A stretch of DNA of 6,376 nucleotides from the NCBI GenBank assembly GCA_025924775.1, contig JAICHS010000138.1, positions 1-6,376 on the forward strand, read 5' to 3'. The notes below the pieces were generated by a model. It did not search any database, was not told the DNA's origin, and saw only the letters and a list, made by a program, of their open reading frames with translations. Position numbers and translations under genes: made by a program. The DNA is from Rhodanobacteraceae bacterium (GTDB lineage Bacteria > Pseudomonadota > Gammaproteobacteria > Xanthomonadales > Rhodanobacteraceae). This document shows, piece after piece, positions 1-4,301 of this stretch; within the stretch, counting starts at the first letter, position 1; every line of letters starts with the position of its first letter.

Positions 1-13
1 GGAACCGGGCGCA

Positions 14-214
14 ATGAAGAACCGCGTGCGTGAATTGCGCGAGGCGCACGGCTGGTCGCAGGGCGGCCTGGCCGAGCAGCTGGACGTGTCGCGCCAGACC
101 ATCAACGCGATCGAAACCGGCAAGTACGACCCTAGCCTGCCGCTCGCCTTCAAATTGGCAAGGCTGTTCAAGCAACACATCGAATCGATGTTCGAACCGG
201 ATGAGGGACGCTGA
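14..214 (+). CDS. Small Xre-family helix-turn-helix transcriptional regulator
   Basis: A 66-residue, single-domain DNA-binding protein of the Xre/Cro type, close to the YozG-like small regulators that consist of little more than the helix-turn-helix. The domain fills residues 3-60. Helix 2 is around 17-24 and the recognition helix is SRQTINAIETG (26-36), followed by the typical YDPSLPLAFKLARLF (38-52) and an acidic end FEPDE (60-64). The start is chosen because family members begin M-K-N-R-x-R-E-L-R. The frame is open upstream to the window edge, and only 13 bases precede the ATG, so the ribosome binding site and promoter cannot be judged. Its TGA directly abuts the ATG of the hydrolase gene, so it is probably the first visible cistron of the operon and may regulate it; that role is inferred. 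Residue 17 is Gly where relatives usually have a polar residue. The family call is secure; the target is unknown. Confidence 0.93.
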   Translation: MKNRVRELREAHGWSQGGLAEQLDVSRQTINAIETGKYDPSLPLAFKLARLFKQHIESMFEPDEGR

Positions 215-1810
215 ATGAAACTGAATTCGCGCATGCTGATGCGCATCGTCGCGGTGGTGGTCCTGGTGGCCGTGTTCGGTTGGCAGTGGTGGTCGAAGCA
301 GCACCGCCAACCGGCTGCTGCCGCGCCGGCCACCAGCGCCGTGGCATCAACGGCCACGCCCACCGCGCCCGTCAAACCGGCACCGCCCGCGACGCTGCGG
401 ATGGGCAGCCTCACGCTGACCGCGTGCGAGCTGAAACGCCCGCATTCCGCGGCGACGGTGGCGGCGTTTTGCGCGAAGTTCCCGGTGCCGGAAAACCGCG
501 CCGACCCGAAGTCGCGCCGGATCGACCTGAAACTTGCGATCCTCAAAAGCAGCTCGGCGGTGCCGGCGAAGGATCTGGTGGTGTACCTGGCCGGTGGGCC
601 TGGGCAATCGGCGATCCAGACGTATCCGGAACTGGCGCCGGGGTTCGCGCCGCTGCGCAAGCACCACGACGTGCTGCTGCTGGACCAGCGCGGCACCGGT
701 GACTCGCATCCGCTGGAATGCCCGGCGCTGGAAAAGCTGGCCAAGGAGCAACAGGACACCGAACCCGGCATCGAGCAACGCGTGCAATGGCTGGCGCAGT
801 GCGCGCAGGAAGTCGGCAAGGCGTCCGACCCGCGCTACTACGCCACCACGGATGCCGTGGCCGACCTGGAAGCGGTGCGGCAGGCGCTGGGTGCGCCCGA
901 GCTCGACCTGATCGGCGTGTCCTACGGCACGCGCATGGCCCAGCACTATGCGACGGCACACCCGGATGCCGTGCGCAGCATCGTGCTGGATGGCGTGGTG
1001 CCCAATCCGCTGGTCCTGGGTGAAACCTTCGCGACCGACCTGCAGCGTTCGCTGAAGCTGCAAGCGGCGGCGTGCGACGCAACCCCCGCCTGCAAGCAGG
1101 CCTTCGGCGACTGGTACGCAACCGTCCATCAGTTGTACGCGAAGCTGAAGGCCGCGCCCGCGCCGCAGGTGACGTTCGCGGATCCCCACACCTACAAGCC
1201 GGTCACGCGGACCCTGACTGCCGACGCGCTGGCGGGCGTGGTGCGCCTGTTTTCCTACAGCGGCGTCACCCAGGCGCTGCTGCCGCTGGCCGTGACCGAG
1301 GCCGCGCACGGCAACTATGCGCCGCTGATGGGGCAGTCCCAGCTGATCACGGGCGACCTGTCGGCGTCGATCGAAGGCGGCATGCAGATGTCGGTGATCT
1401 GCAGCGAGGACGCGTCGCTGTTGACGCCGCGCCCGCAGGACGAAGGCCTGCTGCTGGGCCAGGCATTGATCAAGGCGTTCATCGCCGAGTGCAAGGTGTG
1501 GCCGCACAACCCCATGCCAAAGGATTTCCATGCGCCGTTCAAGTCGTCGATCCCGACGCTGCTGATCTCGGGCGAACGCGACCCGGTGACGCCGCCGGCG
1601 TACGCGGATGCGGTGTTGAAGGGCCTGACCGATGGCCGCGCGCTGACGGTGAAGGGACTGGGGCACGCCGAGGCCATCAACGCCGGCTGCATGCCGCGCC
1701 TGGTGGACGACTTCATCGACACATTGCAGCCGAAACAACTGGACGCCCAGTGCCTCGACAAGCTCGGGCCGATTCCCGCATTCGTGAACTTCAACGGAGC
1801 CGCGCCATGA
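215..1810 (+). CDS. Membrane-anchored periplasmic alpha/beta hydrolase, S33 tripeptidyl aminopeptidase-like
   Basis: A 531-residue serine hydrolase of the S33 peptidase type, which typically removes short peptides or residues from peptide N-termini. A basic N-terminus and hydrophobic segment (about 9-23, followed by WQWW) form a signal anchor. An Ala/Pro/Thr-rich tether runs to about 60, and the hydrolase core starts at C71. Visible motifs are the oxyanion loop GGPGQS (127-132), DQRGTGDS (157-164), the nucleophile elbow GVSYG with Ser236, the acid GERDPVTPP with Asp456, and GLGHAEA with His484, so the catalytic triad is complete. The C-terminal part (from about 385) fits the TAP-like C-terminal domain. 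Ten cysteines in the exported part suggest disulfides and a periplasmic location. The start abuts the preceding stop (TGAATG) and has GAGGGA at 203-208 as ribosome binding site. The stop overlaps the natA start by four bases. True substrate is unknown: it could be a peptidase or a proline iminopeptidase/esterase-like enzyme. Cleavage versus retention of the N-terminal segment is unclear, since no obvious signal peptidase site follows it. Confidence 0.9.
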   Translation: MKLNSRMLMRIVAVVVLVAVFGWQWWSKQHRQPAAAAPATSAVASTATPTAPVKPAPPATLRMGSLTLTACELKRPHSAATVAAFCAKFPVPENRADPKSRRIDLKLAILKSSSAVPAKDLVVYLAGGPGQSAIQTYPELAPGFAPLRKHHDVLLLDQRGTGDSHPLECPALEKLAKEQQDTEPGIEQRVQWLAQCAQEVGKASDPRYYATTDAVADLEAVRQALGAPELDLIGVSYGTRMAQHYATAHPDAVRSIVLDGVVPNPLVLGETFATDLQRSLKLQAAACDATPACKQAFGDWYATVHQLYAKLKAAPAPQVTFADPHTYKPVTRTLTADALAGVVRLFSYSGVTQALLPLAVTEAAHGNYAPLMGQSQLITGDLSASIEGGMQMSVICSEDASLLTPRPQDEGLLLGQALIKAFIAECKVWPHNPMPKDFHAPFKSSIPTLLISGERDPVTPPAYADAVLKGLTDGRALTVKGLGHAEAINAGCMPRLVDDFIDTLQPKQLDAQCLDKLGPIPAFVNFNGAAP

Positions 1811-2541
1811 TCGAAGTGAAGGATCTGCACAAGACCTTCGGCGAGGTGAAGGCCGTCGACGGCGTCACGTTCAGCGCCCGCGACGGCGAAATCACCGGCT
1901 TACTTGGCCCCAACGGCGCCGGCAAGACCACCACCCTGCGCATGTTGTACACGCTGATGAAGCCTGATTCCGGGCAGGTGCTGGTGGACGGCATCGACGC
2001 CGCGGCCGACCCGATCGCGGTGCGTCGCAGGCTGGGCGTGCTGCCCGATGCCCGCGGCCTGTACAAGCGCCTGACCGCGCGCGAGAACATCGACTACTTC
2101 GCGCGCCTGCACGGGCTTGCCACCGGGGTGCTGCGCCAGCGTCGCGACCAGCTGGTGGACGCGCTGGAAATGCGCGACATCCTGGACCGCCGCACCGAGG
2201 GTTTCTCGCAGGGCCAGCGCGTCAAGACCGCGATCGCGCGCGCGCTGGTGCACGACCCCAGGAACGTGATCCTGGATGAACCTACCAACGGCCTTGACGT
2301 GATGGCCACGCGCGGGCTGCGCACGTTCATGCGCAACCTCAGGGCCGAGGGCCGTTGCGTGCTGTTTTCCAGCCACATCATGCAGGAGGTCGCGCTGCTG
2401 TGTGACCGCATCGTGGTGATCGCGGCCGGGCGCGTGGTGGCCGACGAAACCCCCGACGCGCTGCGCGCGCAGACGGGCGAGGCCAACCTCGAGGACGCCT
2501 TCGTGAAATTGATCGGCAGTGAAGAAGGGCTGGCCGCATGA
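1807..2541 (+). CDS. natA: ABC transporter ATP-binding protein, NatA type
   Basis: A 244-residue cytoplasmic ATPase that would power the permease encoded next to it. Motifs in order: Walker A GPNGAGKTT (34-42), a Q-loop region reading VLPDARGLYKRLTAREN (78-94), signature FSQGQ (133-137), Walker B VILDEP (154-159), D-loop NGLD (161-164) and switch His190. The DARGLYKRLTAREN stretch is typical of NatA-like exporters and has Asp81 where many ABC proteins have the Q-loop Gln; FSQGQ in place of LSGGQ is also a known variant of this group. In Bacillus NatAB extrudes sodium, but the wider family (CcmA/NatA) exports diverse cargo, so sodium is not established here. The start ATG lies in an ATGA overlap with the hydrolase stop, with GGAG at 1796-1799 upstream. 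An in-frame extension back to 1072 would run across the hydrolase gene in another frame and is a shadow. The stop overlaps the natB start (ATGA at 2538). The ABC ATPase call is certain; the NatA subfamily is likely. Confidence 0.92.
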   Translation: MIEVKDLHKTFGEVKAVDGVTFSARDGEITGLLGPNGAGKTTTLRMLYTLMKPDSGQVLVDGIDAAADPIAVRRRLGVLPDARGLYKRLTARENIDYFARLHGLATGVLRQRRDQLVDALEMRDILDRRTEGFSQGQRVKTAIARALVHDPRNVILDEPTNGLDVMATRGLRTFMRNLRAEGRCVLFSSHIMQEVALLCDRIVVIAAGRVVADETPDALRAQTGEANLEDAFVKLIGSEEGLAA

Positions 2542-3713
2542 GCGCGATGCTGACCGTATGGTGGAAGGAAGTCCGCGAAAACCTGCGCGACAAGCGCACC
2601 GTGTTCAGTGCGTTGATCTACGGGCCGCTGATCGGGCCGGTCATGTTCGTGGTGCTGATGAACGTGATCATCAACCAGCAGATGCAGAAGGCCGAGGGGC
2701 CGCTGAAGGTGCCGGTGATCGGCGCCCAGTACGCGCCCAACCTGATCGACGCCCTGAAGCAGCAGGGCCTGGTGCCGCAGCCGCCACTGGCCAACCCCGA
2801 GAAGGCCGTGCGCGACCGCGACACCGACGTGGTGCTGCGGATCCCCGCCGACTTCGGCAAGGCCTGGAGCCACGGCCAGCCGGCCCAGGTCGAGGTGATC
2901 TATGACGCCTCGCAGCAGGACGCCAGCACCCCGCGCAACCGGTTGGAGGACATGCTGAGGCTCTACGACAAGCAGCAGGGCGCGTTGCGGTTGCTGGCCC
3001 GCGGCCTTGCGCCCAGTGTCGCGACGCCGCTGGTGGTCAGCCAGCGCGACCAGTCCACGCCGCAGTCGCGCGCCGGCATGTTGCTCGGCATCCTGCCGTA
3101 CTTCTTCGTGCTGGCGATCTACATCGGCGGCATGTATCTCGCGATCGACCTGACCGCGGGCGAGCGCGAACGCCAGTCGCTGGAGCCGTTGTTCGCCAAC
3201 CCGGTGGCGCGCTGGCGCATCCTTTCGGGCAAGCTGGGCGCGATCGCGGCGTTTTCGCTGGCCAGCCTGGTGCTGGAGGCCGTGGCGTTCTCGATTGCGG
3301 GGCACTTTCTGCCGGCCGAAAAGCTGGGCATGGCGTTCGATCTCGGCGCCGGATTCATCGCCGACGCGATCCTGCTGGAGCTGCCGTTGATCGCGTTGTT
3401 CGCGGTGCTGGAAACGCTGGTGGCGGCGTTCGCCAAGAGCTATCGCGAAGCGCAAACCTACCTCGGCCTGTTGATGCTGCTGCCGATCCTGCCGTCGGTC
3501 CTGATGATGGTGCTGCCGGTGAAGCCGGCGCACTGGATGTACGCGGTGCCGCTGTTGGCCCAGCAGGTGGGAATCAGCAACCTGCTGCGCGGCGAGGTCG
3601 TGCGCGTGGGCGACATCGGACTGGCGCTGGTCAGCGGGTTTGTTGTTTCGGCACTATTGGGCGTGGCCACCGCATGGGTGTATCGCTCCGAGCGCCTGGC
3701 GATTTCGGCGTGA
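2538..3713 (+). CDS. natB: ABC-2 type transporter permease, NatB type
   Basis: A 391-residue inner-membrane permease, the partner of the ATPase just upstream. The layout is that of COG1668 (NatB): a cytoplasmic amphipathic start WWKEVRENLRDKRT (8-21), membrane segment 1 at about 25-46, a large extracytoplasmic domain (about 47-178), then five hydrophobic segments at about 181-203, 233-256, 271-298, 308-327 and 359-381. Between the second and third segments is the conserved cytoplasmic coupling motif GERERQSLEPLFANPV (208-223), which in this family contacts the ATPase. PLLAQQVGISNLLRGE (338-353) is the typical loop before the last segment. Start chosen from the four-base ATGA overlap and a GAAGAAGGG purine run at 2521-2529. 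This is the last gene of the operon; a 10-bp hairpin starts 23 bases after its stop. Substrate cannot be read from sequence: sodium, a peptide or a toxic small molecule are all possible. Confidence 0.9.
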   Translation: MSAMLTVWWKEVRENLRDKRTVFSALIYGPLIGPVMFVVLMNVIINQQMQKAEGPLKVPVIGAQYAPNLIDALKQQGLVPQPPLANPEKAVRDRDTDVVLRIPADFGKAWSHGQPAQVEVIYDASQQDASTPRNRLEDMLRLYDKQQGALRLLARGLAPSVATPLVVSQRDQSTPQSRAGMLLGILPYFFVLAIYIGGMYLAIDLTAGERERQSLEPLFANPVARWRILSGKLGAIAAFSLASLVLEAVAFSIAGHFLPAEKLGMAFDLGAGFIADAILLELPLIALFAVLETLVAAFAKSYREAQTYLGLLMLLPILPSVLMMVLPVKPAHWMYAVPLLAQQVGISNLLRGEVVRVGDIGLALVSGFVVSALLGVATAWVYRSERLAISA

Positions 3714-3736
3714 TGCCGCACGGGGGCGTGCATGTG

Positions 3737-3761
3737 GGGTGGCTGCCATTCGCAGCCACCC
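3737..3761 (+). terminator. Hairpin after natB, candidate transcription end of the operon
   Basis: GGGTGGCTGC (3737-3746) pairs perfectly with GCAGCCACCC (3752-3761) around the 5-base loop CATTC. It begins 23 bases after the natB stop. No T-run follows on either strand, so it may work as an RNA 3'-end stabiliser or need Rho rather than being a classical intrinsic terminator. Confidence 0.6.
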
Positions 3762-3787
3762 TGCGCCCGCCGTAGCGGATTCCGCTG

Positions 3788-3890
3788 CCAGAAACAAAAT
3801 GCCCCCAAGGGACACCCTGGAGCCCGCATGGCGGTGCGCGCCGGATGAGGCGTGGGATGGTGGACGTGGGACCCAGAAATAAAATGCCCC
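3788..3890. repeat. Direct repeat of an 18-base terminator tail, 85 bases apart
   Basis: CCAGAAACAAAATGCCCC at 3788-3805 and CCAGAAATAAAATGCCCC at 3873-3890 differ at one base. On the minus strand both are the 3' arm end plus T-rich tail of a hairpin (GGGGCATTTTRTTTCTGG). Similarity continues past the T-run into CTGG, so shared ancestry or a shared function of the tail is more likely than chance. Confidence 0.75.
3792..3823 (-). terminator. Second, imperfect minus-strand terminator downstream of the small RNA
   Basis: On the minus strand GCTCCAGGG (3823-3815) pairs with CCCTTGGGGGC (3811-3801) across loop TGT, with two unpaired bases on the 3' side, and is followed by ATTTTGTTT. The tail continues as CTGG exactly like the stronger terminator 85 bases upstream. 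It could act as a back-up stop for the small RNA or for transcripts coming from polA, and would shield natB from antisense transcription. Confidence 0.45.
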
Positions 3891-3916
3891 GAGAGCCAGG
3901 GGGGAGCTCTCGGGGC
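3877..3916 (-). terminator. Strong intrinsic terminator of the sX13-like RNA
   Basis: On the minus strand GCCCCGAGAGC (3916-3906) pairs perfectly with GCTCTCGGGGC (3896-3886), 11 bp, around loop TCCCCCCTG, followed by ATTTTATTT (3885-3877). It is a textbook Rho-independent terminator pointing leftward, the orientation of polA and the small RNA. The loop has a run of six C, like the other loops of the RNA. Confidence 0.88.
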
Positions 3917-3999
3917 GGCGAAGCCAAACCTGGGGAGGGGTCTGACCTCGGGGGTTCGCTCAGGGAGGTGAGTGAACCGGGACGCCGTTGCGTGCGTCC
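3877..3999 (-). ncRNA. sX13-like small regulatory RNA with C-rich loops
   Basis: A candidate trans-acting RNA of about 120 nt read leftward, downstream of polA. Seen in the sequence: a 5' hairpin GGACGC/GCGTCC (3999-3994 with 3985-3980); hairpin 1, GGTTC-A-CTCA with TGAG-C-GAACC (3978-3969 with 3962-3953), loop CCTCCC; hairpin 2, a 10-bp stem with G-U pairs (3948-3939 with 3930-3921), loop CCTCCCCA; then an 11-bp terminator hairpin with a C6 loop and T-rich tail. Three consecutive C-rich loops, about 120 nt and an own promoter fit sX13 of Xanthomonas, an abundant, largely Hfq-independent RNA of about 115 nt whose C-rich loops pair with G-rich sites, often at ribosome binding sites. I recall sX13 also lying beside polA, which needs checking. 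Family assignment is inference from structure; exact ends are estimates. The alternative is a processed 3' UTR of polA, but the internal promoter speaks against that being the only source. In E. coli the small RNA spf (Spot 42) also follows polA, without obvious sequence likeness. Confidence 0.75.
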
Positions 4000-4004
4000 G
4001 AAGC

Positions 4005-4044
4005 CTTAGATGGGGCTCCGGGTTGGAAGTTCAAAGTCTTTTTT
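4005..4044 (-). promoter_or_regulatory. Sigma-70-type promoter of the small RNA
   Basis: On the minus strand: -35 TTGAAC (4034-4029), an 18-base spacer, -10 TCTAAG (4010-4005), each matching four of six consensus bases. An A6 tract (4044-4039) lies just upstream of the -35 box and could serve as an UP element. Start of transcription would fall near 4000-3997, exactly at the first base-paired position of the RNA's 5' hairpin, which is good mutual support. Confidence 0.6.
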
Positions 4045-4097
4045 CGCGCGGATTCAGAGAGCGTTCACGCATCCGGCAAAGCATGACTTCCGGCAGG

Positions 4098-4113
4098 GTT
4101 TGGACGTCCAAAC
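4098..4113. promoter_or_regulatory. 16-bp perfect palindrome, candidate operator
   Basis: GTTTGGACGTCCAAAC reads the same on both strands. It lies about 100 bases upstream of the predicted start of the small RNA. A palindrome without a loop is the shape of a dimeric regulator's binding site (TetR-like or similar) rather than an RNA hairpin. I do not recognise the regulator. Confidence 0.4.
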
Positions 4114-4122
4114 GGCGTGGCA

Positions 4123-4140
4123 TTGTCACAAAAAAGTCAC
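4123..4140 (+). promoter_or_regulatory. Pho-box-like tandem repeat
   Basis: TTGTCAC-AAAA-AAGTCAC: two 7-base units separated by four A, repeat period 11. This is the layout of a PhoB box (consensus CTGTCAT, AT-rich 4-base spacer, CTGTCAT); both units keep GTCA. No plus-strand gene follows, so if functional it would have to act on the leftward small RNA about 125 bases away, or be a relic. Low confidence. Confidence 0.3.
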
Positions 4141-4167
4141 AATTGCCCCGCCCCATTCAATACCGTT

Positions 4168-4233
4168 GTCGCGCGCAGCGCGACGATCGCTCTCCCTCTC
4201 CCGCTTGTGCGGGAGAGGGCAAGGGGTGAGGGG
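4168..4233. repeat. REP-like palindromic element downstream of polA
   Basis: Two adjacent hairpins: GTCGCGC-GCA-GCGCGAC (4168-4184), then a perfect 11-bp stem CCCTCTCCCGC/GCGGGAGAGGG (4194-4204 with 4209-4219) with loop TTGT, followed by AAGGGGTGAGGGG (4221-4233). The second part has the CCCTCTCCCGC...GGGTGAGGG pattern that recurs in many intergenic regions of xanthomonads and other GC-rich proteobacteria. No T-run follows on the minus strand, so it is more likely an mRNA 3'-end stabilising repeat for polA than a true intrinsic terminator. Confidence 0.6.
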
Positions 4234-4261
4234 TGCACTTGCGGAGGAGAAGCGGCCACGG

Positions 4262-4290
4262 GCCGAGCGCGTCAGGCGAGCCGCGTCGGC
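4262..4290 (-). other. Bulged hairpin just beyond the polA stop
   Basis: GCCGA-G-CGCG (4262-4271) pairs with CGCGTCGGC (4282-4290) with one bulged G and a 10-base loop, 12 bases after the polA stop on the minus strand. It has no T-run. It may contribute to polA mRNA 3'-end structure; chance pairing in GC-rich DNA is possible. Confidence 0.3.
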
Positions 4291-4301
4291 GAGCCTCAAC
4301 C

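Larger units (their letters stand above)
3714..4301. other. Structured intergenic region between convergent natB and polA
   Basis: A stretch of 588 bases with no convincing protein gene; the short open frames here lack family resemblance and ribosome binding sites. From left to right it holds the natB hairpin, a small hairpin (3774-3786), two minus-strand terminators with identical tails, a candidate small RNA with its promoter, a 16-bp palindrome, an 11-bp-period direct repeat, two hairpins including a REP-like element, and a bulged hairpin beyond the polA stop. Each is listed separately. Confidence 0.85.

Noticed and set aside
347..1738. Long minus-strand open frame (463 codons) opposite the hydrolase gene
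   Set aside because: Its translation is rich in Arg, His and Gln without any family motif, typical for the antisense frame of a GC-rich gene; the plus strand has a complete catalytic triad.
1072..1806. N-terminal extension of natA giving a 489-residue protein
   Set aside because: The added part overlaps the hydrolase gene in another frame and is Arg/Ala/Gly-rich nonsense; the ATPase domain begins at the ATG at 1807.
2094..3533. Long minus-strand open frame (479 codons) opposite natA and natB
   Set aside because: Low-complexity His/Gln/Arg composition, no ribosome binding site or domain; both plus-strand genes are well-supported.
4031..4044. T-run on the plus strand as an intrinsic terminator for natB
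   Set aside because: No stable hairpin lies directly before it on the plus strand; on the other strand it is the A-tract beside the small RNA's -35 box.
3640..4229. Short plus-strand open frames across the intergenic region (3640-3882, 3972-4229)
   Set aside because: No ribosome binding site, no family resemblance, and they run through hairpins, the terminators and the small RNA.
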